Positions 34,437-42,900 of a stretch of 64,000 nt of DNA are shown in pieces. Under the pieces are notes generated by a model, which was not told the DNA's origin, searched no databases, and worked only from the letters and a program-made list of their open reading frames with translations. Position 1 is the first letter of the stretch. Each line of letters opens with the position of its first letter. Origin of the DNA: a virus; IMG/VR virus record IMGVR_UViG_3300028563_000022, positions 1-64,000 of that record; one strand, given 5' to 3'. Made by a program: the position numbers and the translations under genes.

Positions 34437-34943
34437 TTACCACACCCCTGCTGCATGTTTCAGCGTTTCACCCTTCGCCATGCCTACGTCAATCTTCTCA
34501 TCCGCGAGCCACTCCGGGTCATAAACTGTGTAGAGCGCCTGCAAGTCATCGGCGAGTTCGCGCCACACGATGCGGCGGTCCACCGGGCATGTTGGCAGAC
34601 TGTCCCGGATGTCCTCCACCCAGACTTGTAGCGCCTTGCAGTAATCAATGGCGTTGGCCCCGGACCCGTACTGCTGGTCCAGGATGTTCTGGAGAGCGTT
34701 CAGTGATTTGCCGTACTGTTTGGAGGCCTTGGCATCGAGCAGCCAGCGGCCATCTTCACCAAAGCGTTGACAGGCAAACCCCGAGGCCTGGCCCACATTG
34801 CGCTTGAGGCACTTGAGCAGGACCGTCATTTCATCCGGGGCTTCCAGGCCAGCTTGCTTGAATGAAGCCAAGCAAGCGTCGATGACTCCCTGGATCAGGT
34901 CGCAGCAGAGAAGCTGCCGGCGCACGGATTTGGACATATTCAT
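34437..34943 (-). CDS. Hypothetical helical early protein
   Basis: A 168-aa helical protein with several Cys and Trp residues and no recognised domain. Its start overlaps the stop of the upstream gene (ATGA), so it is part of the leftward early operon. Confidence 0.5.
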   Translation of the reverse strand: MNMSKSVRRQLLCCDLIQGVIDACLASFKQAGLEAPDEMTVLLKCLKRNVGQASGFACQRFGEDGRWLLDAKASKQYGKSLNALQNILDQQYGSGANAIDYCKALQVWVEDIRDSLPTCPVDRRIVWRELADDLQALYTVYDPEWLADEKIDVGMAKGETLKHAAGVW

Positions 34944-35212
34944 TGGAAACTCCTGGTGAAGAAGTCTTCTTTGGCGGGGATGTAGCGGCCGCCGCCAGCT
35001 GGATACCTCTCCAAAGACCCATAAAGTTCTTCAATGTTAAAGTCCGGAGTTATGGGCACCGTTCGCGGGATGGGTTTGTATCCTTTCCGGCTCGGAGTTT
35101 GGCCCTGGGTTCGAGAATAACGGGCAGATATCTTGTGCTGCCTAGCCCATCCCTTGGCCGCTCTGGTGCAAAGTCGCACTCCCTCCATGACTTCTACCCA
35201 GGGGTCTTTCAT
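34940..35212 (-). CDS. Hypothetical basic protein
   Basis: A 90-aa basic protein (many Arg and Lys in the middle, TQGQTPSRKGYKPIPR). It overlaps genes on both sides by 4 nt. Function unknown; the charge suggests nucleic-acid contact. Confidence 0.45.
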   Translation of the reverse strand: MKDPWVEVMEGVRLCTRAAKGWARQHKISARYSRTQGQTPSRKGYKPIPRTVPITPDFNIEELYGSLERYPAGGGRYIPAKEDFFTRSFQ

Positions 35213-35397
35213 TTTCCTGTCCCCATCTTCTGAAAAGGGTTCACGGGCGTCCGGTCGGCCATCTGGTTGAGACTTGCTATCCCGTCTCGGTAGCTAACCA
35301 GTTCATATTGCTGCTGGGCCAACCAACCCAAACCAAGGATCACCGCGAGCATAAAGAGCAGTGGGGCAAAGAACTGAAACTTCTCTGATGTGTTCAT
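35209..35397 (-). CDS. Small membrane protein
   Basis: A 62-aa protein with one clear transmembrane helix (about residues 9-27, FFAPLLFMLAVILGLGWLA) followed by a short polar tail. Coupled to the next gene by a 4-nt overlap. Confidence 0.5.
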   Translation of the reverse strand: MNTSEKFQFFAPLLFMLAVILGLGWLAQQQYELVSYRDGIASLNQMADRTPVNPFQKMGTGK

Positions 35398-35408
35398 GGC
35401 CGTTCTCC

Positions 35409-35750
35409 CTACAATCCCGCCGTAGCCCAGCGGGATTCAGTTTCATCTTCGAGCTCCGCGATCCTTGCTCGGAGCAGGGCAATCTCTTCCCACGAAATTT
35501 TGAGTTCTTCCTGGATGGCACGATGGGACAGCAGGGCTATGCGCCGCTGTTCCGCCGCCGCGCAGCCGCAGGAAATCACCAGACCGCGGCGAAGGTGTGG
35601 ACTCGGAACCAGCTTCTCGCCACCACACCGGCACTTGCATCGCCAGACCACGCTGCCCGAGTAGGCACGCTTCTCTGTGGCCTCGATGACAGTCAAGCGG
35701 CCGTACTTGCGGCCGGTCAGGTCCACGGAGTTCTTGGCAAGCTTTTTCAT
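35409..35750 (-). CDS. HNH-associated DNA-binding domain protein without nuclease
   Basis: A 113-aa protein starting with the module found at the N-terminus of many phage HNH endonucleases: DLTGRKYGRLTVIE ... WRCKCRCGG ... ISCGC, a small Cys-rich fold. No HNH motif follows; instead there is a coiled-coil end. It may be a remnant of a homing endonuclease or a reused DNA-binding protein. The same module occurs in the nuclease nested in the polymerase intein (40762-41586). Confidence 0.55.
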   Translation of the reverse strand: MKKLAKNSVDLTGRKYGRLTVIEATEKRAYSGSVVWRCKCRCGGEKLVPSPHLRRGLVISCGCAAAEQRRIALLSHRAIQEELKISWEEIALLRARIAELEDETESRWATAGL

Positions 35751-35752
35751 GG

Positions 35753-35872
35753 CTAGACCTTATTGGTCTTCTTGGGTTCTATCCCGGCCATGGCCCGGGC
35801 CTCAGCGATTAGCTTGGTCACATCGAACACTTTCAGCTTCCGTTCGGGTAGGGGCTCTTTCTTGTCGGTCAT
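35753..35872 (-). CDS. 39-aa small protein
   Basis: A short ORF with a GGGAG ribosome-binding site eight bases before its ATG. The product is charged (MTDKKEPLPERKLKVFDVTK) with a helical second half. It fills the space between the operator-like motif at 35924 and the next gene. No family known. Confidence 0.45.
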   Translation of the reverse strand: MTDKKEPLPERKLKVFDVTKLIAEARAMAGIEPKKTNKV

Positions 35873-35923
35873 GACTCACTCCCATGCTGCCGCCCTACGA
35901 AGCCGGGCGGCGGGGCTTTTATT

Positions 35924-35935
35924 GTTAAACAAGAC
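35924..35935 (-). promoter_or_regulatory. Dispersed operator-like motif, site 4
   Basis: GTCTTGTTTAAC read leftward, ending the 7-nt gap after the RdgC-like stop codon. A GC hairpin (GCCGCCC/GGGCGGC, 35889-35912) lies between it and the next gene. Confidence 0.55.
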
Positions 35936-35941
35936 AAACGC

Positions 35942-36904
35942 TTAGAAGTCGGAGGACGTGGTGATGACCCCAGCGTGTGTCTTATATGCGGTGTGCAGGA
36001 TGTCCACGACCTGGCTGACCAAGAAGACCTTCTCCAGGAAAGCCCCATCAGGATCGTCGGAGTCAGGCTTGACGATGGGGGTCTTGAGGCCCGTGATCCC
36101 GAGGTCACCCGCGCGGGTGGTCAGGGTGAACTCCGCGCCCGACTCGGCTTCCATGACGATGGTGGCCTTGACCACCTTGCCATCGGTCAGCGGGGCCGAG
36201 AGTGTGGTGAGCTCGATGCTCTCGGGGGCCTCCAGGGTCATGGCCGCCTTGTCAGTGTCCGAGACCACCACGGCCTTGTTGGGCACGAAGAGGCGCCCAC
36301 AGGTGAGTTCCATGGTCTTGGTGAACACATCGGTCAGAAAGCCCGAGGCATCGTCCAGGAGGTCGCGCCCATTAGCCAGGACATCAGGGGTCTGCTCGAT
36401 GAGCTGGTCGTCAAACATGGCACCCCAGATAGCCTGGAAGAGGTTCTTGACACTTTTGGAAGCGGAGCAGAGCAGTACCGTGTTCTCAGTGGGGTCAACC
36501 ACCACGTCGAACACCGCCGGCGCGGGTTCCATCTTGGCCAGGAGCCGCAGGGTCACTTGATCCTTGATTTCCTGCTTGCGGTCCTTGGAGATGAACTTCT
36601 TGCTGGACCGGGACTGCGAGTCAGCCAGTTCGGCTTCCAGAGCCAGCTTGTACTTCTTCTTGAGCACCGCGCCGGGGATGCGCCGGGTGTCGATGCGCAG
36701 AGAGAAGGCCATGAAGCGGCCCTTCTCCGGCGGCGATTTCTTCCAGGAGTTGTCCATGTAGTCGTCGATGTTGACGAAGCCGAACGAGAGGGCATCGCTG
36801 GTGGTGTCGATGGGGTTGAACGCGGCCTTGAGCAGGGCCTCGGCGTCTGGGGTGTAAGTGGCCTTGTAGACCGTCAAGGCCGTGGACTTGGACATGAGTG
36901 ACAT
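35942..36904 (-). CDS. RdgC-like recombination-associated protein
   Basis: A 320-aa protein. The segments MAFSLRIDTRRIPGAVLKKKY, SKDRKQEIKDQVTLRLLAKM and FDVVVDPTENTVLLCSASKS match the core of RdgC, a ring-shaped DNA-binding protein that limits RecA activity. Phages use such proteins in recombination-dependent replication. ATG 36904 has GGAG eight bases upstream; the frame extends to 36958 across an operator-like motif. Confidence 0.65.
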   Translation of the reverse strand: MSLMSKSTALTVYKATYTPDAEALLKAAFNPIDTTSDALSFGFVNIDDYMDNSWKKSPPEKGRFMAFSLRIDTRRIPGAVLKKKYKLALEAELADSQSRSSKKFISKDRKQEIKDQVTLRLLAKMEPAPAVFDVVVDPTENTVLLCSASKSVKNLFQAIWGAMFDDQLIEQTPDVLANGRDLLDDASGFLTDVFTKTMELTCGRLFVPNKAVVVSDTDKAAMTLEAPESIELTTLSAPLTDGKVVKATIVMEAESGAEFTLTTRAGDLGITGLKTPIVKPDSDDPDGAFLEKVFLVSQVVDILHTAYKTHAGVITTSSDF

Positions 36905-36948
36905 TGGTTTTCTCCGGTTCGTGTTTCGTTTCGTTGAAGCCTTTGTAT

Positions 36949-36960
36949 TGTTAAACAAGA
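36949..36960 (-). promoter_or_regulatory. Dispersed operator-like motif, site 5
   Basis: ATCTTGTTTAAC(A) read leftward, a one-base variant, 4 nt after the stop codon at 36964 and 45 nt before the RdgC-like start. Confidence 0.5.
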
Positions 36961-36963
36961 TTT

Positions 36964-37311
36964 CTAGTCAACAGGTTTTTTCGCTTTGGTTAAAGATTTT
37001 CTCTCGTAGGTGTCCTGGCTCACCCCGATGATTTCGGACTTCTGCCGGGCCACTTCCCGGGCTTCGGCCATATCCGCCACGCAGAGGTCGATGCTTTGCT
37101 TCCGGCCCTTGGCCATGAAGTCGTTTACGAACCGAGGGCCGTAGCCACGAATGATGATCCATTTCCCTTGAAGATGCGCCATGTCCTGGCTGACAGAGCA
37201 AGTCAGCCCCGGCAGGATCGGGTTGCCATCAACGCCGATTGTTCCCGTGTGGTGGCCGGGGATGTATGCGGTTATCTGGACGGCTAGGGCCAGGGCGGTG
37301 AAGGCACTCAT
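36964..37311 (-). CDS. 3D-domain (double-psi barrel) secreted protein
   Basis: A 115-aa protein beginning with a hydrophobic stretch (MSAFTALALAVQITAYIPG) that may be a signal or anchor. The pattern MAHLQGKWIIIRGYGPRFVNDFMAKGRKQSIDLCVADMAEAR is typical of 3D domains, double-psi beta barrels found in lytic transglycosylases and cell-wall proteins. The conserved Asp residues are present. Its start overlaps the kinase stop (ATGA). It may act on or bind peptidoglycan. Confidence 0.55.
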   Translation of the reverse strand: MSAFTALALAVQITAYIPGHHTGTIGVDGNPILPGLTCSVSQDMAHLQGKWIIIRGYGPRFVNDFMAKGRKQSIDLCVADMAEAREVARQKSEIIGVSQDTYERKSLTKAKKPVD

Positions 37312-37853
37312 CCTGTAGCGTCCTTGTAACTCATGATCCGCCCGGCACATTCCCTTATCTTCCCGTATCCCAGCGAAACCACCATATCCCAGAGAGTGTA
37401 CTCATCGAGGTCTGTTTCGCTGGCGTGGTTGGCACTCGGGCCGGGCGTCCAATTCTCGTGGGGGTTGATGCGGATGCAGATGGCGTGGAGGTCTCGCATG
37501 ACTTCAAGTTCTGACATGAACCGCATGTCATCCACGACAAGAAAGCATCCGGGCATGAGCTGGCAGCGTTCGGCCATCTTGCGGCTCCAGTAGTCTTTAT
37601 CAGAGGCCCGGCGGATTTCCGTACCCCACCATTGGAGGATTTCCCGGCCAGTCATCCGCCGGTTGCCGATTTGGAACTCCTCAGACTTGAACTCCTGGGT
37701 GTAAACGTCCCGGAGATACACGTTCAGCAACGCCGCCACTTCCTCTCTCAGAGCATCCGCGAAGGAGATTCTGTGCCCTGGACGAATCTGGAGCAGTTCA
37801 TCCGCCAGGGTGGTCTTTCCACAGCCCATTTTCCCGCTGAGCGCAATAATCAT
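37308..37853 (-). CDS. Deoxynucleoside monophosphate kinase
   Basis: A 181-aa P-loop kinase with Walker A GKMGCGKTT near the N-terminus, an RISFADALREEV substrate-binding stretch and VVDDMRF as the Walker B/lid element, similar to T4 gp1-type dNMP kinases. It would phosphorylate dNMPs for phage DNA synthesis. Overlaps ThyX by 4 nt, so the two nucleotide enzymes are coupled. Confidence 0.75.
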   Translation of the reverse strand: MIIALSGKMGCGKTTLADELLQIRPGHRISFADALREEVAALLNVYLRDVYTQEFKSEEFQIGNRRMTGREILQWWGTEIRRASDKDYWSRKMAERCQLMPGCFLVVDDMRFMSELEVMRDLHAICIRINPHENWTPGPSANHASETDLDEYTLWDMVVSLGYGKIRECAGRIMSYKDATG

Positions 37854-38629
37854 TTGGAATCCTCCTTCACCTGAATATCTTCAAACAGAACCGCCTCATC
37901 GCCGCGCTTCAGTTCCTTGAGCAACGGGGTCATGATCCGGCGCATTTCAGGATGGGCGGCCGGGGCCGTGCGCAGCTTGAAGATGTGGCGCCACTCCCGG
38001 GCGTTGGCCGTGACGACAATCTCCGTCTTGGTGGAGTTGGGCAGCACCTCGCGGGCCTGCTCGGGGCGCCAGCCGGCGTCAAGGAGGCCCAGGTACTTCA
38101 TCTCATCGTAATTCATAGCGTTCAGCCATGCGTAGTCACCACCGTCTGACACGGCGGCTTCGTGGTCCTCGTTCCACTCGTCTCTGCGCAAAGGCCACTC
38201 ACCCAGCAGGGCCTCGCCGCACCACACCGGCCGGATTACCACCAGCCCCTTCTTCTCGTAGTTCACATATCGGGTGCTTTCCTGGCTGAAGGCGCAGAGC
38301 CGGTGGCGCACGATCTCGTGGGTGACGCCGCGGTTCGTGATGAAGCGCACGGACATCATGGAGTGTTCCAGGACGGACTCATGGCCACGCTTGAGGAGCA
38401 TACAGATGAACTGGCTGGGTGGGTGTAAAGAGCACCCAGAGCAACTGTCATTGTCAGGGTTGGCACCATTTGCAGCACAGGAACCCTCAGCCACTACCCC
38501 CATAGAGTCTTTCGGCGCGGAACAAGTCCCCTTAGCCTCAGACTTGTAGCAGGTACGTCCAGCCAGTTCGATCAGGGCCGGGTCGATGTGCATGGCCAGG
38601 ATTTCATGTGATGGGTCAATGATGAGCAT
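37850..38629 (-). CDS. thyX: Flavin-dependent thymidylate synthase
   Basis: A 259-aa ThyX that would convert dUMP to dTMP with FAD and methylene-tetrahydrofolate. The signature is clear: ESVLEHSMMSVRFITNRGVTHEIVRHR, then SQESTRYVNY. ATG 38629 follows AGGAGG; the frame extends upstream without need. Unusually, between CYKSEAKG and QFICMLLKRGHESVLEH there is an insertion (about residues 34-72) with four Cys (36, 51, 63, 66), where other ThyX proteins have a short helix. Confidence 0.9.
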   Translation of the reverse strand: MLIIDPSHEILAMHIDPALIELAGRTCYKSEAKGTCSAPKDSMGVVAEGSCAANGANPDNDSCSGCSLHPPSQFICMLLKRGHESVLEHSMMSVRFITNRGVTHEIVRHRLCAFSQESTRYVNYEKKGLVVIRPVWCGEALLGEWPLRRDEWNEDHEAAVSDGGDYAWLNAMNYDEMKYLGLLDAGWRPEQAREVLPNSTKTEIVVTANAREWRHIFKLRTAPAAHPEMRRIMTPLLKELKRGDEAVLFEDIQVKEDSK

Positions 38630-38737
38630 GGTTTCCTCCTGAGTTTCTTTGAGCCGTTTACCCTCTTGACCACCTCGGCCGATTCGCCTATCAATAGGGC
38701 TCCTGGCACCGCTCATGTTTCGTGTTTCTTGATCCTG

Positions 38738-38764
38738 CCCCCGCACAGATTGTCTGTGCGGGGG
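38738..38764. other. Perfect hairpin that matches a TIGR spacer pair
   Basis: A 12-bp perfect stem CCCCCGCACAGA / TCTGTGCGGGGG with a TTG loop, between the DUF1937-like gene and thyX. On the plus strand it is followed by TTTGTCATTT, but the flanking genes run leftward, where no T-run follows. Its core, CGCACAGATTGTCTGTGC (38742-38759), equals the two 9-nt spacers of the last unit of the main array (51209-51217 plus 51227-51235) joined end to end. Confidence 0.85.
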
Positions 38765-38772
38765 TTTGTCAT

Positions 38773-39105
38773 TTATGGCTGATGGAAGATGATCGTTTTC
38801 CCACTCTCCCGAGCCCACTTGATCTCGTCTTTCACGCCGCGGGAGTGTTCCCAGCCAGGGAGACAGAGGACGCGCAACTGGTCACAGGCTTCAAGGTGAA
38901 CCTTGTCTTGGGCGCCCCAAAACTCCCAAGTCCTGCAAGAGAACGGGAGCCAGGGGAGCAGAGCGTGGCCGTGGGTTATGGGGCTGAAGACCACATGCCC
39001 TTCAAGCATGAGTTCTGCGGCCTTGGCACTTAACGCCTCCGCGCGACTGTTTCGGATTGCCTCGTCATCGTGGGTGTAGGGCCCGGCCAGATAGATTCGT
39101 TTCAT
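38773..39105 (-). CDS. DUF1937-like nucleoside-processing protein
   Basis: A 110-aa protein with MKRIYLAGPYTH at the start and VVFSPITHGHAL, a pattern shared with DUF1937 and nucleoside 2-deoxyribosyltransferase-like folds. It probably acts in nucleotide metabolism or DNA base modification. ATG 39105 overlaps the upstream stop (ATGA) and follows GAGGAAAG. Confidence 0.65.
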   Translation of the reverse strand: MKRIYLAGPYTHDDEAIRNSRAEALSAKAAELMLEGHVVFSPITHGHALLPWLPFSCRTWEFWGAQDKVHLEACDQLRVLCLPGWEHSRGVKDEIKWARESGKTIIFHQP

Positions 39106-39983
39106 GCTGCTTTCCTCGCGTCTCTGTATTGTTCCCATGTGGTCGTCTTATAAGCGGCCTTCATGTTCACCCACCGGGCGAACGCCTTTTGCTCCGGTTC
39201 TGGTTCCGCATTGGTTGTGAAATCCCTGTACGGCTGGGCGAACGGATCAAGGTCCATGCCCTTGAGAAACCGAATCCGCTCCAGCGCGTCAGGGATGTCC
39301 TTTACCAGCGTGTAAACAAAGTATCGGCGGGGGGTTACGTTGTGCCAGCGCAGGAGCGTTACGGCCTTCTGGATGCTCTCCATCTGCCCTTTGCGGTCAC
39401 AGGCCAAGCGCAGGGGAGACAGCCACTTGAGGGCTGCAAGCCGGCGGGCGATCCCATCATCAATCAGCCGTGCGTCTAGGCCCTGGTTGAAGTCTACCTT
39501 GACCCCAAGCCGGGCCATCTTCTCAATCTGCTCAATCCCGTGAGGGTGGGCCAGGACGTTGTTGTCCATGAGCACCACATCCTTGTGGGCCAGGAACTCC
39601 TCAACGTCAGCGTGTGGCCTGATCTGTCCTTCCTTGCTGGGAACGATGCACCAGGGACAGGCGTTGGGGCATCCACGGGTCAGGAACCCCTGCGAGTGCG
39701 TGGAACTGTAGAGCCCGTAGTCAGGCATGGAGTGTTCAGCTTCATCCGGCAACCACGTTTCCAGGCCGTAGCCAGTGCCCCCACGCTGCACACCGCTGAA
39801 AAGCTGCTGATCCTCTGGAGTCCAAGTGAACACCTTGGAAGAGTAGACCATATCCGCCCACAGCAAGGGCTCGTACCACCCCACGGTGTCTCCCTTGGCC
39901 TTGTGCCAAGCGGACAGCTTCATAAGGGCCAAGTTGGGAAACTTGCCCCCGTCTGCATCGTGTAGGTGGATTAACAGGCTCAT
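39102..39983 (-). CDS. Radical SAM enzyme
   Basis: A 293-aa protein with the radical SAM cluster motif CxxxCxxC in TRGCPNACPWCIVPSKEG (about residue 105), then a TIM-barrel-like pattern including VVLMDNNVLAHP and VDFNQGLDARL. Enzymes of this class use a 4Fe-4S cluster to start radical chemistry; phage examples can modify DNA bases, nucleotides or RNA. It is coupled to the polymerase and DUF1937 genes by 4-nt overlaps, suggesting a role in nucleotide or DNA modification. Confidence 0.8.
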   Translation of the reverse strand: MSLLIHLHDADGGKFPNLALMKLSAWHKAKGDTVGWYEPLLWADMVYSSKVFTWTPEDQQLFSGVQRGGTGYGLETWLPDEAEHSMPDYGLYSSTHSQGFLTRGCPNACPWCIVPSKEGQIRPHADVEEFLAHKDVVLMDNNVLAHPHGIEQIEKMARLGVKVDFNQGLDARLIDDGIARRLAALKWLSPLRLACDRKGQMESIQKAVTLLRWHNVTPRRYFVYTLVKDIPDALERIRFLKGMDLDPFAQPYRDFTTNAEPEPEQKAFARWVNMKAAYKTTTWEQYRDARKAA

Positions 39984-42900
39984 TTTTTGTACCTATTTGC
40001 ACGGTAGCCCTCGGCAGCAATCGGGCACCCAACGGCCCAAGCCGGAGGCTCGGACATGATGGCCTCGTATTCCTCGACCGAACCGAAGCCGATGGGCACC
40101 TCAGACACCGCTTCGTCATGGACATGGATGACCGGGGGATAGCCGTGGTCTTCCAAGCGAATCAGGGCGTCGGTGAGGATGTCCCGGCTGGCTGCTTGGG
40201 TACAATTTTCGCATAACAATCCACCATATAGATGATGCGGCATGAATTTATTTGTCATGCTATCAAGACCCCAAAACGTCACCACAGCCTTCTTCTGGCC
40301 CCAGGGGGTTTCCTTCTCTTTGACATCAGGCTTGTAGTAATGGAGGCACCGGCCGCTGGGGAGTTTGCACCGGAGGAACCGGCCATCGGACAGGTACTTG
40401 ATGCTCCGATAACCCCAGACCTTCCCCGGCTCGCGCACGGCATTGATGCAGGCCTCTTCCAGCCCAGCCCAGAGAGCAACGATGTACGGACGCTTCTGGC
40501 GCCAGAGCTGCTTGATTATGTCGCAGGCAGTGGCCGCGTCGTGGGACATGACTCCGGGGTTCTTCTTGACGTAGTTGAGTGCGGTCTTGGTGGCCTGTTC
40601 CATGACTCCGTAGGGGGTGAGGGGGAAGATGTGTTCTGGGAGGGATTCGAGGTCTATGCCATAGTTCTTGGCCATGGCCGCGTAGGCTCCAACGCCTCCT
40701 TGGTACCCACAGTTATGGACGAGGCAATCGGAGACTGTGAACCTGTTTCTTTGGCCAGCGTTCAGGATATCGTATACCCGAGCTGTGCGAGTCGGAGGCG
40801 TATCCTCTCCCAGCCCTTCCGTTTGTCCAGAACTGCTTTGTACGCCAAACCTATGATGGCCTCCTTCGGATACCCCGCCAGAAGATACTTGGTCGTTCTC
40901 CCGAGACTGTAGGGGCTGCTGGTCGTCGCCCATTCTGCATCGGGGGTAGTTATCTTCGATCGGCGTTGGTTGCGCTGATTCTCCCTTCTGGTAATGTACC
41001 GCAGGTTCCCCGGCTCGTAATGGCCATTGTTGTCTATCCGATCCAGTTCCATCTCCCTGTGCAGCCCCAAGGTTTCCTGAATCCAGAGTGCAGCTTGCAG
41101 AACTGTGGGGAACTTGAATTGAATCCCCCTGGCGCCGTAGTTCGGCCAACCTTGGTCCTTGGTGTTCTGGCATCGACTCTTTGCGGAGGTCATCCGTTTT
41201 GTGAGCCAGAGCGGAACCCTCCGAGGTTGAGAGCACGCTTGACAACCTTTGCTTATCCCCCGAGTTAAATTGCCTAGAAATGTCCAGCCCGTTTTCCCAC
41301 ATCCTGTGCAGCGAACAGCCACATACACTTCCGCCCAACCTCGGTGGTATCTGCGCTCCGGGGATATTATCTCCACCCACCCGTAGCGGCGTCCCACCTG
41401 CTCCTGATTGAAGGAGATGTTGTCCGCAGGAGGCGGCGAATCCAAGCTGTACTTGCTGACATTCCCCGAGGATGCCGGGACTGGCCCACACGGTATGGTC
41501 TTCTGTTGCTGTGAGACCTTGGTAAGTAATAACGGAACGAATACCCCTGGAAATAACACCATCATGAGCAACGAACGCGGTTCCATCCCACACCTTCATG
41601 TTAATTGTGACGTGTTGGATAGGAACAAGTCCAGCATCAGTTAAAACTTGTTCGTCTTCAGCGATACATGCGAGTTCTACTGTCTTCCCGATCTGCCTTT
41701 CTGCTTTCGTGACTTCCGGGGCAGTCTTGTTGAACATCTGCGCCGCAGCTATTTTGTATATGTCCTGCTTGTTCCAAAATGCCTCAAGCACGGATTCTTC
41801 CCCTGCGATCCAGGCGTTGACCCGGGCCTCGATGGAGGAGAAGTCCGCAGAGATGAGGTCATGGCCGGGCTTGGCTATCAGCATCCCCCGGATGCACGTT
41901 GACGCCGCCCCAAGGGTGTCCTCGAAGAGGGTGGTGAACCAGTCATCGAACCCGTTCTCGTGGGCTGCTGCTACGCAGTGTTCTATGTCAGAAAATAGGC
42001 CACGCGGGAGATTTTGTGGCTGGAATATGCGGCCACTGAATCTTCCCGTGGCTGCGCCATGATACCTCATCGTCCCCCTGATACGTCCATCCGAGGACGC
42101 GGCCCGGCGCAGCGCGTCATACTTGGCCGTGCTGGCCCGGCCGAGCTGCTGGCGTATCTCCAGAAAGCGTCGAGCATGTTCTGGCAAGCCCCCCCTCATT
42201 AAGGCCTCGGCCACGCTGTTCTTGGTCAGGTCCACCAGCCCCACACCCATCAGGGCCAGCCACTTCAAGCTCTTGTCAATCTTCTTGGGGGAGTCCACCG
42301 CGCCGCTGGTCAGGACCTTGGTCTCAGCGAGCAGCTTCTCCTCGTACTTTCCGATCTCCAAGATGAAGACATTCACCGAGGCCTGGTCAATCTGTATGCC
42401 CCGGGCGTTGATCTCCTGGTCCAGTTGCCACACTTTAAGTTCGGATGCAGGAAGGTCGGGAAGCGCCTGGGATACCGCGTGCTCCGTCTCAACGTCCTGG
42501 AGGCAGTATTCACACAGGCGCACGATGTCTTCGGGCTTCTCGTGCCAGAGGTAATACGCAGGAGCGCCATAAGGAGGCTCGATCATTCCATCGGGTTTAA
42601 CCAGACATCCTGCTGCCTCAAGTTCCGCGCGCTCCTTCTTCAGCGGTTTCCTGGGCTTGCACATTTTCATCATGAGCCGGTTGCCGGCCATGTCTTTCTG
42701 GATGGGGAGCTCCAGGGCCTTGGCCGCCTGGTCGAGAGAGCGGGGCAGGGCGTGGTAGGCACACTTGGCCAGGGAGCAACGGAGCTTCTTGGGGTCAGGT
42801 TCGGGCCAGCCATACTTGCGGGTGGCACACCAGGACCAAACCGCGCGCTCGAAGCCCGCGTTGTGGCATTCAATTTCGTCGGCCTTGCGGAGGAGGTCAA

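Noticed and set aside
35889-35920. GC hairpin GCCGCCC/GGGCGGC as a terminator of the leftward operon
   Set aside because: The T-rich side lies on the opposite strand; in the leftward direction no T-run follows, so I did not call it a terminator.
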